Shown: positions 51,054 through 60,710, numbered from the stretch's first letter. The stretch is 64,000 nucleotides of DNA from Epilithonimonas sp042695135 (GCF_042695135.1 NZ_CP170547.1:1364001-1428000); one strand, 5' to 3'. The notes: generated by a model from the letters alone, not told the origin. Numbers and translations: made by a program.

Positions 51054-51230
51054 AAAAAAAAATTGCAATGTTTTTTAGTTTTAGAACATTAATGTGTTAG
51101 GTGTCTGATATATTGTAAACTAATCCATAGAAATTCTGCATTTTATATAAATTTCTAAAGTTTAATTTTTGTTAAAAACATCAATAACTAAATCAAAAAT
51201 GCTAATTTCGCCGATATTTCTTGTTATAAT

Positions 51231-54200
51231 ATGAAGAACTGGACTTTTAAACAATGGAACACCATTCTCGGATGGGTCGTTTTTGCAATTGCATTCATTA
51301 CTTATTTATCAACCATAGAACCTAATTTCAGTTTTTGGGATTGTGGAGAATATATTTCTTCAGCGGTGAAACTGGAAGTGACTCATGCTCCCGGAGCAGC
51401 ACTTTTTCAGTTGGTTGGAGCTGTTGTGGCGTTGTTCGCCTTTGGCGATGGACAGCATTATTCTTTGGTAATTAATGCGATGTCGGCTTTGTGCAGTGCA
51501 TTCACGATTCTGTTTTTGTTCTGGACAATTACGCATCTTGTAAGAAGATTATTGAATAAAGAATTCGAAAATATTACAATTGCGGAAGAAATCGCCACTT
51601 TGTTTGCCGGAGCAGTTGGAGCATTATGTTTTACTTTTTCTGATAGTTTCTGGTTTTCTGCCGTTGAGGGCGAGGTTTATGCGATGGCAAGTATGTTTAT
51701 TGCATTAATTGTTTGGCTAATTACAAAATGGGAAAACGAATATCTGGAAAAAGATAATGAACGTTGGATCATCTTATTATTCTTCATTATCGGATTGTCT
51801 GTCGGTGTTCACATGATGTGTATGTTGGCATTGCCGGCGGTTTGTCTGATCTATTACACAAGAAATTACAAGTTTACCTGGAAATCTTTCCTGATTGCAA
51901 ATGCAGTCACTTTAGTAATATTAATTATTGTTTTCAAGATCATTTTCCCGGTTATTATGACTTTGTTCGGGAAGTCGGAAGTTTTCTTTGTGAATGGATT
52001 AGGACTGCCTTTCCATTCGGGGACAGTTTTCGCATTCATCATTTTGATTTTACTTTCTTATTTATTAATTACTTATACAAGAAAGACGGGCAAATCACTT
52101 TATCAAACCATTGCTCTATCGATTGTTTATATGATCATTGGATTCTCTTGCTGGTTGGTCATCCCGATCAGAGCAATTGCTAATCCGCCAATGAACCTTA
52201 ATGATCCTGATAACGCTTTGGGAATGTTAGATTATTACAACCGTGAACAATATGGTGACTGGCCGACGATCTACGGACAGAATTACACCGCATATTTGGA
52301 TCCGAACGGAATCCAAAAAAATGAAGACGGAAGCTATAAAACCGAAAAAACCGGCGATACCTACGAGAAAGATCCGCAAACTGGACGCTATCGTTTGGTA
52401 GGAGAGAAGTTTAATTATGTTTTCAGTCCGGAACAAGTGAGTCTGTTTCCAAGGATGTTCAGTGAAGATAAATCGGTGATGCCGAATTACATCTCAATGT
52501 ATGGCGCGCCGGATTTCACTTTCAATTACGGAAATGAACAGGTTGCCGAAAGTCCGGAAGCTAAACAGTTTTTTGAGGAACTCCGTCAGAAATATGAAAA
52601 CGGAACCATCAAAATGGATGATTATCTGAAAGCGAAACAGTTCGGTTTGATCAATGTTCAGCGTCCGACTCTGGCTCAGAATCTTGATTATTTCATCACA
52701 TTTCAGAATTATTTCTACTTCGTAAGATATCTGCTTTGGAACTATTCCGGGCGACAAAATGATGTCGAAGGACACATGGAAAATACCAACGGGAACTTCA
52801 TCACAGGGATTCCTTTCATCGATAATAATCTTTGGGGCGATCAGGCAGAGATGCCGGCTAAGTTCCAGAATGAGAGCACGGTGAAGTTCTTTATGCTTCC
52901 ATTAATTTTAGGATTACTCGGATTTTTCTTTCAGCTAAACAGAGATTTCGGAAGATTTTACGCAATATTGTCATTATTCATTTTAACGAGTGTGATGATC
53001 GTATTTTATACCGGGATGAAACCTTTTGAACCACGTGAAAGAGATTACGCAATGGTCGGATCCTTCTACGCATTTGCGATTTGGATTGGCTTGGGAGTTG
53101 CTGCAATCTATTGGGCGCTTCAGAAAAAAGTAAAAAGTAAAGGCGCTCAGATCATCGCTGGTGTTATTTTGCTGGGAATTCCTTTGATGATGGGCTTCCA
53201 GAATTACAATGTGCACGACAGAAGTGAGAGATATACAGCTTACGATTATGCTTATTCTTCTCTAAAATCACTTCCGAAAAACGATATTATGTTTGTTTAT
53301 GGCGACAATGATACATATCCGGTTTGGGCAATCCAGGAAACTGAGGAGTTCCGTCCGGATGTAAAAGTAGTTAATTTTACCCTGCTCTCAACCCCTTGGA
53401 ATATAGATCAGGTAAAGAGAAGAACTTACAACTCAATGCCGATTCCGTCAACTTTAACGCACGAAGATTACCGTGAAGGTTCCAATGATCAGGTTTATAT
53501 GATGTCCAAAGATGATTGGTCCAATATCTTTGCAAACCTGAAAGACCAAGGAGCGACGGATACAGAATTTGCACAATTCAGAAAGTACCTCACTCAGGAT
53601 TCAATGACATTGAAAGATGCAGTTAACTTCCTGAAAATGAAATCGCCGGAGAAAGATGAGGTCGTGAAGATGATCTTCGGAGAAGAACGTTTTGAGAAAT
53701 TTAATTTTCTTCCGGTTTCCAAATTTGTACTTCCTGTGAATATCAATAATGCTGTTAAATCAGGCATTATTACTCCGGCAGAAGCTAAAAATGCTGAGAA
53801 ACAAATCATCATCAATTATAAAGGATCCAGTATGTTCAAAAACAATATGATGATGATGGACATCCTCGCCAACTTCGACTGGAAACGCCCAATCAACTTC
53901 TCAAGCGGTGGAATCTACGATGGAAGCAACCTGTTTTTCCTTTCCAATTATCTTAAGTTTGATGGCTTCAGTTACAGATTGGTTCCGATTAAAACGGAAG
54001 AATCCGTAGATGGTGAACTGGGAATGGTGAATGCAAACGAGCTTTACAACGTTGTAAAAAATTACAGATGGGGTAATTTCAAAGACCTTAAAACCCATTT
54101 TGACGAAACTTGTACACAGAATATCGTGAGCTACAGATCATCCGCAAGCCGTGCTGCAGAAGCTTTGGTATTGAAAGGTGACAAGAAAAGAGCCATCGAA

Positions 54201-54716
54201 ATTCTGGATCTGGCGAGCCGCGAAATCCCGGTTTCTAAATACAATGATCCAAGATCTTTAAGCTCAATCGTTTATGCCTATATCGTTGCCGGTCAGGAAC
54301 AAAAAGGTCTTAAACTAGCAGAAGATCTCAAAAAAGGAATCTTTGAGGAATATGATTATTACAACAGATTATCACCAAAATTCCAGGTTTATGCATCAAG
54401 ACAGATGAAAACCAAACCAATGGAATATTCACTTGTAGTTGGTGCCGTATCAGATGCTTACAACAAAATCGGACAAAAAGACAAAGGTTATCAGTATCTT
54501 GTTAACTCACTGAATGTCATTGATAAAAGGTTCAACGGCTTCATCAAGGATCTTCAGGAAATGGGCAAAGAAAAAGCCTTCAAAAAAGCCGATGATGTGC
54601 AAAAAGTGACATCGTTTTATTCCTATCTCTTTGATATTATGAAAGATTATGACACCACCTACGAAGCCGAAAAGATGGATCAGATCACAAAACAGCTGAT
54701 GAAAGTCACACAGTAA
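51231..54716 (+). CDS. DUF2723 membrane protein, predicted glycosyltransferase (GT117-like)
   Basis: An 1161-residue membrane protein. Residues about 1-350 and 550-650 hold some 10-13 hydrophobic helices. The signature NFSFWDCGEYISSAVKLEVT followed by HAPGAALF near residue 30-57 is the catalytic loop of the DUF2723/GT117 family, related to protein O-mannosyltransferases. Residues about 670-960 are soluble, with conserved blocks such as YGDNDTYPVWAIQE, and the C-terminus carries TPR-like helices. It probably transfers a lipid-linked sugar to proteins or surface glycans. A terminator follows. Confidence 0.88.
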   Translation: MKNWTFKQWNTILGWVVFAIAFITYLSTIEPNFSFWDCGEYISSAVKLEVTHAPGAALFQLVGAVVALFAFGDGQHYSLVINAMSALCSAFTILFLFWTITHLVRRLLNKEFENITIAEEIATLFAGAVGALCFTFSDSFWFSAVEGEVYAMASMFIALIVWLITKWENEYLEKDNERWIILLFFIIGLSVGVHMMCMLALPAVCLIYYTRNYKFTWKSFLIANAVTLVILIIVFKIIFPVIMTLFGKSEVFFVNGLGLPFHSGTVFAFIILILLSYLLITYTRKTGKSLYQTIALSIVYMIIGFSCWLVIPIRAIANPPMNLNDPDNALGMLDYYNREQYGDWPTIYGQNYTAYLDPNGIQKNEDGSYKTEKTGDTYEKDPQTGRYRLVGEKFNYVFSPEQVSLFPRMFSEDKSVMPNYISMYGAPDFTFNYGNEQVAESPEAKQFFEELRQKYENGTIKMDDYLKAKQFGLINVQRPTLAQNLDYFITFQNYFYFVRYLLWNYSGRQNDVEGHMENTNGNFITGIPFIDNNLWGDQAEMPAKFQNESTVKFFMLPLILGLLGFFFQLNRDFGRFYAILSLFILTSVMIVFYTGMKPFEPRERDYAMVGSFYAFAIWIGLGVAAIYWALQKKVKSKGAQIIAGVILLGIPLMMGFQNYNVHDRSERYTAYDYAYSSLKSLPKNDIMFVYGDNDTYPVWAIQETEEFRPDVKVVNFTLLSTPWNIDQVKRRTYNSMPIPSTLTHEDYREGSNDQVYMMSKDDWSNIFANLKDQGATDTEFAQFRKYLTQDSMTLKDAVNFLKMKSPEKDEVVKMIFGEERFEKFNFLPVSKFVLPVNINNAVKSGIITPAEAKNAEKQIIINYKGSSMFKNNMMMMDILANFDWKRPINFSSGGIYDGSNLFFLSNYLKFDGFSYRLVPIKTEESVDGELGMVNANELYNVVKNYRWGNFKDLKTHFDETCTQNIVSYRSSASRAAEALVLKGDKKRAIEILDLASREIPVSKYNDPRSLSSIVYAYIVAGQEQKGLKLAEDLKKGIFEEYDYYNRLSPKFQVYASRQMKTKPMEYSLVVGAVSDAYNKIGQKDKGYQYLVNSLNVIDKRFNGFIKDLQEMGKEKAFKKADDVQKVTSFYSYLFDIMKDYDTTYEAEKMDQITKQLMKVTQ

Positions 54717-54723
54717 ATAAATC

Positions 54724-54757
54724 AAGCGGGCAATTTTTTGTCCGCTTTTATTTTATA
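54724..54757 (+). terminator. Rho-independent terminator after the DUF2723 gene
   Basis: AAGCGGGCA and TGTCCGCTT pair across loop ATTTTT, followed by a T-rich tract. Confidence 0.82.
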
Positions 54758-54775
54758 TTTTTATCAAAATTTTTA

Positions 54776-54900
54776 AGAGCTTAATCCCGCTTTCCGCTAT
54801 ATCTTTTTTGTTATTGCGAACAACGTGAAGTAATCTATTGAACTTTTCAACAAATCGCAATAACAAAAAAGGATGCCGCTGCAATCGGGGCTATGAGCAA
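54776..54900 (-). repeat. Dispersed palindromic repeat, family A variant, copy 3
   Basis: On the minus strand GCCCCGATTGCAGCGGCATC is followed by an inner stem TTTTTTGTTATTGCGA / TCGCAATAACAAAAAA and ends GCGGAAAGCGGGATTAAGCTC. The AGCGGGAT end and the TTATTGCGA inner stem link it to copy 2. It fills most of the gap between the DUF2723 and DUF1697 genes. Confidence 0.6.
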
Positions 54901-54949
54901 TTCATCGAATAAAAAATACTTTTTACATTAATACATTTTACTTTTTACA

Positions 54950-55477
54950 ATGAAAAAATTCTGTGCTTTTCTCCGCGGTGTCAATGTCAAAGGAACCAAT
55001 ATGAAAATGGCAGATGTCTGCAAAGTATTTTCAGATGCAGGCGTGGAAAATGTTTCTTCGGTTTTGGCTAGTGGTAATATTCTGTTTCAGTCCGATAAAA
55101 ATGCTGCAGAATTGAAAAAGATTTTGGAAAAAGCAATGTCGGATCACTTCAGTTATGATGCTTTTCTGTTCATCAAAAATGAAGAAGAGATCCGTGATAT
55201 TTTCAAAAATAATCCTTTTCCGGTAACCGAAAACTATCATAGTTATGTCTTTCTGGGAAGTGAAAAAGTAGAAAAAACTTTGCTTGAAGAATTTGAAAAA
55301 GCAACCAAAGAAGAAGGAGAAAAAGGAAAAATAGTCAACGAAATATTCTACTGGCAGGTTCCAAAAGGACAAACTTTGGATTCAACTTTCGGAAAAATTC
55401 TTGGCAAAAAAAGCCTGAAAGATAAAATCACGAGCCGGAATATTAATACTTTTGAGAAAATAATAAAAAAACTATGA
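54950..55477 (+). CDS. DUF1697 family protein
   Basis: A 175-residue soluble protein. The N-terminal FCAFLRGVNVKGTNMKMADV is the DUF1697 signature (FLRGINVGG..K..M..L), followed by VLASGNILFQS. The function of the family is not established. The stop overlaps the next gene's ATG by three bases. Confidence 0.88.
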   Translation: MKKFCAFLRGVNVKGTNMKMADVCKVFSDAGVENVSSVLASGNILFQSDKNAAELKKILEKAMSDHFSYDAFLFIKNEEEIRDIFKNNPFPVTENYHSYVFLGSEKVEKTLLEEFEKATKEEGEKGKIVNEIFYWQVPKGQTLDSTFGKILGKKSLKDKITSRNINTFEKIIKKL

Positions 55478-56331
55478 TGAAAAAACTATTGATTTCCTTT
55501 TTGATGATCTGCTCATTGCAGTTCTTTTCACAAGTGAAAATACCTTCTGATTTCGATTTTTCGACAACTTTTTATGAGGCTGAAAACAAATATATAGTCT
55601 TTTATCCAAAGCCAGAAGATAAAGGGTTTTCTTTAGGTGTCCCTTATTTTGATTCTTCTGCTGGCTATAGTTATAAATATTTAGGAAACCTGAAAGAAGA
55701 AAATGGGAAATTGAATTTTGTTCCTACTGAAAATAATATGATTGCCAGATGGCAGAATATGGATTTGAAAGTTGCTGTTTTATCAGACAAAAGAATCAAT
55801 GAAATTAAACTTCCCAATCCGCCAGAATTTCTTAAATTCTATAAAAGTGACAAACCGGACAAAGATTTTTTAGTTGACAAATTAAGCTTTCTTAATGGTA
55901 CTAATTTTTCAAACTTGGCCTTACCAAAATTAGAACAGCTTAGAGAAGAAGGTTACAAGTCACTGAAATTTTATTTTGAATTGGCTTTTGCTTATAATGC
56001 GTTGGATCAATCCCCAAGAGCAGAAGAAATTATCAATGAGGCCGAGAAAAATAATTTTAAAGATGAGTTGATGATTAAGGAAATGCATTATGCATTGCTA
56101 CATCAAAATAAATTGATTCCTGCTGCTGATTATCTTCAAAATAATTTAAATAATTTTAAAACTAAGAATTATAAAAGTGAATGTATTGTCAATCAAATCA
56201 TTAACTTCAGTAATAAAAAAGATTGGAAGAATACTGAAAAATGGATCAAAATCTATAAAACCAAGATTGGTGAAGATCAATATAAGTCACACGTTGATAA
56301 AATTGAACAGGAATTAAAGTCAGATCGATAA
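55474..56331 (+). CDS. Exported protein of unknown function with helical repeats
   Basis: A 285-residue exported protein (signal about 1-19, MICSLQFFSQ). The middle part is beta-rich (KYIVFYPKPEDKGFSLGVPY); the C-terminal half consists of helical pairs resembling tetratricopeptide repeats (KSLKFYFELAFAYNALDQSP). I do not recognise a family. Translation is probably coupled to the DUF1697 gene by the overlap. Confidence 0.6.
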   Translation: MMKKLLISFLMICSLQFFSQVKIPSDFDFSTTFYEAENKYIVFYPKPEDKGFSLGVPYFDSSAGYSYKYLGNLKEENGKLNFVPTENNMIARWQNMDLKVAVLSDKRINEIKLPNPPEFLKFYKSDKPDKDFLVDKLSFLNGTNFSNLALPKLEQLREEGYKSLKFYFELAFAYNALDQSPRAEEIINEAEKNNFKDELMIKEMHYALLHQNKLIPAADYLQNNLNNFKTKNYKSECIVNQIINFSNKKDWKNTEKWIKIYKTKIGEDQYKSHVDKIEQELKSDR

Positions 56332-56391
56332 TTGATATTGTTACAACTATTTCCAAATTCAGGACTCGAAAAATTTTTCTGTTAAAATCCG

Positions 56392-56399
56392 TATATTTG
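56392..56399 (+). promoter_or_regulatory. Candidate -7 promoter element of kdsA
   Basis: TATATTTG matches TAnnTTTG, 54 bases before the kdsA ATG. Confidence 0.5.
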
Positions 56400-56453
56400 T
56401 ATTCAAATTTTAGAAAATCTAAAGTCTAAAATTCACAACTAAAAATCAAAATA

Positions 56454-57263
56454 ATGATACAATATCTGGATAAAATCCACCATAAAGATTCCAAGAATTT
56501 CTTCCTTATTGCTGGTCCTTGTGCAATTGAGGATGAGACAATGGCTCTGCAGATCGCAGAACACATCGTGAAACTTTCCGATAAATACAATATTCCTTAC
56601 ATCTTCAAAGGGAGTTTCAGAAAAGCAAACAGAAGCCGCGTAGATTCTTTCACAGGAATCGGCGATGAAAAAGCGTTGAAAATCCTTAGAAAAGTGGGAG
56701 AGACGTTCAATATTCCGACAACCACAGATATACACGAGAACGATCATGCTGCTTTGGCTGCAGAATATGTAGATGTCTTACAAATTCCCGCGTTTTTGGT
56801 AAGACAAACTGATCTTTTGATCGCAGCTGCTGAAACGGGAAAAGCGGTGAGTCTTAAAAAAGGACAATTTCTTTCTCCCGAAGCGATGAAATTTGCGGTT
56901 CAGAAAGTAAGAGATTCCGGGAACAATAAAACTGCGATTATTGAGAGAGGAAATTCTTTCGGTTACACAGATCTTGTCGTAGATTTCCGAGGGATTCCAA
57001 CGATGAGAGAATATTCTCCAGTTATTTTGGATGTGACGCATTCATTACAACAACCCAATCAGAATTCTGGCGTTACAGGCGGAAGACCAGAATTGATAGA
57101 AACCATTGCAAAGGCGGGAATTGCTGTTGGTGCAGACGGTCTTTTTATCGAAACTCACCCAGACCCTTCTGTTGCAAAATCGGACGGTGCAAATATGCTG
57201 AAACTAGATCTGCTGGATGGTCTGCTTGGAAAACTAACCAGAATAAGAGAAGCAATATTATAA
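56454..57263 (+). CDS. kdsA: 3-deoxy-8-phosphooctulonate synthase
   Basis: A 269-residue enzyme that condenses phosphoenolpyruvate with arabinose-5-phosphate to KDO-8-phosphate for lipopolysaccharide. FKGSFRKANRSR, TDIHENDHA and the C-terminal IETHPDPSVAKSDG are diagnostic. The residue after the GP of IAGPCAIED is Cys23, as in metal-dependent KdsA (Aquifex type); the E. coli metal-free type has Asn there. It therefore probably needs a divalent metal. It is monocistronic with a promoter and terminator. Confidence 0.95.
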   Translation: MIQYLDKIHHKDSKNFFLIAGPCAIEDETMALQIAEHIVKLSDKYNIPYIFKGSFRKANRSRVDSFTGIGDEKALKILRKVGETFNIPTTTDIHENDHAALAAEYVDVLQIPAFLVRQTDLLIAAAETGKAVSLKKGQFLSPEAMKFAVQKVRDSGNNKTAIIERGNSFGYTDLVVDFRGIPTMREYSPVILDVTHSLQQPNQNSGVTGGRPELIETIAKAGIAVGADGLFIETHPDPSVAKSDGANMLKLDLLDGLLGKLTRIREAIL

Positions 57264-57267
57264 AAAT

Positions 57268-57296
57268 AAAAGTCCGGTAATTCCGGACTTTTTTTC
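57268..57296 (+). terminator. Rho-independent terminator of kdsA
   Basis: AAAGTCCGG and CCGGACTTT pair around TAATT, followed by TTTTT. Confidence 0.9.
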
Positions 57297-57422
57297 TTAC
57301 TTGAAATGAGTGAAAATTCAAATAATTATTTAATATTTCATAATTTACAGACAATTCTCAGCAAACAAATCAATTTTTTGTACAACAATTATAAATATTC
57401 TTTCGTTCTTTAGATTAATTGT

Positions 57423-57430
57423 TATTTTTG
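57423..57430 (+). promoter_or_regulatory. Candidate -7 promoter element of the TonB-dependent receptor gene
   Basis: TATTTTTG matches TAnnTTTG, 50 bases before the TTG start. TTTCG about 18 bases upstream may be the -33 part. Confidence 0.5.
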
Positions 57431-57480
57431 CTAACCCAAGATTATTTTAAAATATAAAATCGACAATAAAAACTACAACA

Positions 57481-59916
57481 TTGAAAAATTATATTCTCTT
57501 AATTCTTTTCTTTCTGCCGATAGTGGCATTTTCTCAAATCAATTTAAAAGTCTTGGACGAAGACGGAAAGGCAGTGTCCGAAGCAGATGTAATCTATAAT
57601 AATCAAACCTATCAAACCGATAAAAATGGCTTTGTAAAATTGCCACTTTCAGATTCTGAACAGACTCTGAGTGTGCAGAAATTAAACTTTAAAGGTTTTT
57701 CAAAAGTCATCAAAACAACGCCGAAGACTCAAAATATCAATGTCCTTTTTCTTCCTGCAATTAACGAAAATGAAATTCAGGAAGTTGTTTTTCAGAAAAA
57801 GGCAAAATTCAAAACGAATGATATTACTTCCATAGAGATTTCTGCAAAAGAAGCAAAAGAAGTAGCATCATTGGCCGGAGGCGTAGAAGGGCTTTTGAAA
57901 AGTTTACCATCCGTAAACTCCAATGCAGAACTTAGTTCGCAATATATGGTAAGAGGAGGCAGTTATGATGAGAATCTTATTTACATCAATGATATCGAGT
58001 TGTACCGTCCGTTTTTGGTGCGTAATTCTTTGCAGGAAGGGATGAGTATCATCAATCCTGATATGGTTTCTACAATCAACTTTTCTGCTGGTGGATTTGA
58101 ACCGAGATATGGTGATAAAATGTCGTCTGCACTTAACATTTATTACAGACAACCGGAGAAGTTTGAACTTTCCGGAGAAGCGAGTTTAATTGGGGGACGT
58201 TTGACAACCGGATTTGCTTCCAAAGACAAAAAATTCACTGGATTGATTTCCGGACGTTACAGAAATACAAACCTGGTTCTTAATACCCTTAATGAAGATA
58301 CAGATTTCAATCCGAGATATATGGATGTACAGACTTATCTTAATTATCAGTTCAATGACAAGTGGTCCCTTTCATTCTTGGGCTATTATGCAAAGAATGA
58401 TTATGAAATGATCCCGAAAGAAAAAGAAGTGGACTTTGGAAGTGCTTTGCAACCATTGAAACTCACGGTTTTCTACAACGGACAAGAAGATGACCAGTAC
58501 AAAAATATGATGGGAACGGTGAGCGTTAACTTCAAACCAAATAAAAAATGGCAACTTACACTGGATAATTTTGCTTATCAAAACAGAGAAAGAGAATATT
58601 ATTCCATCGCATCTGGTTATATTTTGGAAGCTTTTGATGAAGATGGAAATCCGGTTGCCGGTTATGATGCCGGCGGACAGATCGACCACGCAAGAAATGA
58701 CTTATTAGTGAGAGTTGCTGGTTCGCAGTTCAGAACCAAGTTCTCTCCCGATGTCAATACAGATTTAGAAGTTGGTGTAAAATACGAAAGAGAAACCATC
58801 AAAGATTTCACAAACGAATGGCAGTTTGTAGATTCCATCGGTTACAGCAATCCAAGGGATTTTGTGCTTCCAGGAAATCTCGACACTTCTGCCCTTAATC
58901 TTAAATATTACATTGCCGGACAAAACGATATCAATCCGACAAGAATCTCTGCTTATGCTCAGTTTTCTAAAAAGTTCTATTGGGGAAGCAACAGGATCTT
59001 TGTAAATGGAGGTGCAAGGATCCAGAACTGGAGTTTCAACAAGGAAACATTATTCAGTCCGAGAGCTCAGTTTGCCATCAAACCGAATTGGGATATGGAT
59101 ATGTTATTCCGTGTTGCAGGTGGTATTTATTATCAGGCGCCTTTTTATAAGGAGATTAAAGATTTGACCGGTGCTTTCAATTCTGATATCACGGCTCAGA
59201 AATCTTATCAGATCATTGTTGCCAATGATTACGAATTTCAGGTTAAGGAAAGAAAATTCAAGCTGACAACAGAAGCATATTATAAGAAAATGGAAAACCT
59301 GATTCCGTATTATATGGATAATGTGAGAGTCAGATATTCCGGTAAAAATAATGCCGAAGGATATGCTTACGGATTGGATGCGAGATTATTTGGGCAGTTT
59401 GTTCCGGGTATTGACTCTTGGATTTCTGCAAGTTATGCCAGAGTTTATGAAAATATAGAAGGAATGGGTTATATCCCGAGACCTACAGATCAGCGTTTCC
59501 GTTTCTCTATGTTCTATCAGGATTATATGCCAAAATTCCCAAGTATGAGGGTTAATCTGACTCTGACTTACGCCAGCGGATTGCCATCCGGAACACCGGT
59601 TTTATTTGATGCCAACGGATTGCCGGATTATTTGGCAGCTTACCGTTATCAGAAAAATTTACCGGCTTACAAAAGAGTCGATATTGGTTTGACCAAAGTT
59701 TTTATCGATCAGAAGGACAACAAAGCGAGCGGAAATTTCTGGGGCAAGTTCAAGGAACTGACTTTGGGTGTTCAGATCTTCAACGCGTTTAATATCAATA
59801 ATACGATTGCCAATCAGTGGATCAGCGATGTGAATTCTTCGCCACAATTATATTATCCTGTTCCAGTAAGATTGACAGGAAGATTCTTCAATGTTAAGTT
59901 AGAATTCAAATTGTAA
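57481..59916 (+). CDS. TonB-dependent receptor
   Basis: An 811-residue outer-membrane receptor that imports an unknown substrate with TonB energy. It begins with a signal peptide (MKNYILLILFFLPIVAFSQ), whose first codon is TTG; no ATG gives a signal peptide. Residues about 20-105 form a carboxypeptidase-regulatory-like domain. The plug spans about 110-230 (VEGLLKSLPSVNSNAELSSQ, MVRGGSYDENLIYINDIELY), and the barrel runs to the final strand FFNVKLEFKL. No clear SusD partner follows; instead a small membrane protein gene lies 24 bases downstream. A remnant of a second receptor's end lies at 60309-60377. Confidence 0.9.
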   Translation: MKNYILLILFFLPIVAFSQINLKVLDEDGKAVSEADVIYNNQTYQTDKNGFVKLPLSDSEQTLSVQKLNFKGFSKVIKTTPKTQNINVLFLPAINENEIQEVVFQKKAKFKTNDITSIEISAKEAKEVASLAGGVEGLLKSLPSVNSNAELSSQYMVRGGSYDENLIYINDIELYRPFLVRNSLQEGMSIINPDMVSTINFSAGGFEPRYGDKMSSALNIYYRQPEKFELSGEASLIGGRLTTGFASKDKKFTGLISGRYRNTNLVLNTLNEDTDFNPRYMDVQTYLNYQFNDKWSLSFLGYYAKNDYEMIPKEKEVDFGSALQPLKLTVFYNGQEDDQYKNMMGTVSVNFKPNKKWQLTLDNFAYQNREREYYSIASGYILEAFDEDGNPVAGYDAGGQIDHARNDLLVRVAGSQFRTKFSPDVNTDLEVGVKYERETIKDFTNEWQFVDSIGYSNPRDFVLPGNLDTSALNLKYYIAGQNDINPTRISAYAQFSKKFYWGSNRIFVNGGARIQNWSFNKETLFSPRAQFAIKPNWDMDMLFRVAGGIYYQAPFYKEIKDLTGAFNSDITAQKSYQIIVANDYEFQVKERKFKLTTEAYYKKMENLIPYYMDNVRVRYSGKNNAEGYAYGLDARLFGQFVPGIDSWISASYARVYENIEGMGYIPRPTDQRFRFSMFYQDYMPKFPSMRVNLTLTYASGLPSGTPVLFDANGLPDYLAAYRYQKNLPAYKRVDIGLTKVFIDQKDNKASGNFWGKFKELTLGVQIFNAFNINNTIANQWISDVNSSPQLYYPVPVRLTGRFFNVKLEFKL

Positions 59917-59940
59917 GATTAATATTATAAACTTAACAAA

Positions 59941-60195
59941 ATGAAACAATCAGAAGATCTGTCACATTTGAGTAATGAACAACTTGCAAAAAGTTATAAT
60001 ACGGCAAAAGGTATTTTCATTGGATTTATCATCGTTTTTATTTTATTAATTGGCACTGCGGTTTTTATCACACTTACAAAAGGTTTCGGTGTTTTTACAA
60101 TTTTGCCGGTCGTTTTTATTTCGATACTGGTCGCAAACGTTACCAATTTTAATAAGCTAAAAGCAGAAATGAGAAGCAGGAATCTGCTCAATTAA
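59941..60195 (+). CDS. Small two-helix membrane protein, paralog 1
   Basis: An 84-residue protein with a conserved-looking N-terminus (MKQSEDLSHLSNEQLAKSYN) and two hydrophobic helices (GIFIGFIIVFILLIGTAVFI and FTILPVVFISILVANV). The TKGFG turn between them and the whole layout recur in the gene at 60396. It follows the TonB receptor by 24 bases and may be coexpressed with it. I know of no named function. Confidence 0.65.
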   Translation: MKQSEDLSHLSNEQLAKSYNTAKGIFIGFIIVFILLIGTAVFITLTKGFGVFTILPVVFISILVANVTNFNKLKAEMRSRNLLN

Positions 60196-60211
60196 TTTTT
60201 CTTAAATAAAT

Positions 60212-60247
60212 AAAAAAGCTTCCAAAATATGGAAGCTTTCATTATTT
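60212..60247 (+). terminator. Terminator-like hairpin after paralog 1
   Basis: AAAGCTTCC and GGAAGCTTT pair around AAAATAT, in an A-rich then T-rich setting. A near copy follows paralog 2, which suggests duplication. Confidence 0.65.
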
Positions 60248-60308
60248 GATGTTATATTCTCCAAATACTTATTTGATTCAACACCTGAATTACTTTCAAA
60301 TTGAATTT

Positions 60309-60377
60309 TACAATTCCGATTCCGATTATCTGGCGGGAAACATCTTCACTGTAAAGTTGGACTTCAAATTGTTATAG
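60309..60377 (+). pseudogene. Probable remnant of a TonB receptor C-terminus
   Basis: The frame ending at the TAG at 60375-60377 reads YLAGNIFTVKLDFKLL, which closely parallels the receptor's own end LTGRFFNVKLEFKL and the usual last barrel strand. It precedes paralog 2 by 18 bases, as the intact receptor precedes paralog 1 by 24. This suggests a duplicated unit whose second receptor was mostly deleted. There is no start codon or length for a gene. Confidence 0.5.
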
Positions 60378-60395
60378 ACAAGTAAATATTCCAAA

Positions 60396-60647
60396 ATGAA
60401 AAAGTCGGACAACTTATCACAATTATCAAATGAAGAATTATTAAAAACCCTTAAAAATGCAAAAACTCAGTTTATTTGCTTTATGATATTTTTCGTCCTA
60501 CTGGTAATCGGTTGTAATTATTTTACGGTTACCAAAGGATTTGGTTTTTATACAATGATCCCTGTCATCTTTATTCCGATTATCATCGGTAATATTTTCA
60601 GTTATGGAAAAATCAAGCAGGAAGTCACAATTCGGGAATTATTGTAA
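60396..60647 (+). CDS. Small two-helix membrane protein, paralog 2
   Basis: An 83-residue paralog of the gene at 59941: N-terminal MKKSDNLSQLSNEELLKTLK, helix FICFMIFFVLLVIGCNYFTV, turn TKGFG and helix YTMIPVIFIPIIIGNIF. The order and spacing of all elements are kept. It follows the receptor remnant and ends with a near copy of the terminator after paralog 1. Confidence 0.65.
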   Translation: MKKSDNLSQLSNEELLKTLKNAKTQFICFMIFFVLLVIGCNYFTVTKGFGFYTMIPVIFIPIIIGNIFSYGKIKQEVTIRELL

Positions 60648-60668
60648 CCGGGTTTTTGCCAAAATAAA

Positions 60669-60697
60669 TAAAAAGCTTCCAAAACTGGAAGTTTTTC
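60669..60697 (+). terminator. Terminator-like hairpin after paralog 2
   Basis: AAAAGCTTCC and GGAAGTTTTT pair around AAAACT, then T-rich sequence. It resembles the hairpin at 60212-60247. Confidence 0.65.
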
Positions 60698-60710
60698 TGT
60701 TATGCTAAGC

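Noticed and set aside
57264..57480. Riboswitch upstream of the TonB receptor
   Set aside because: The sequence is A/T-rich with a plain terminator and promoter; I saw no conserved riboswitch core.
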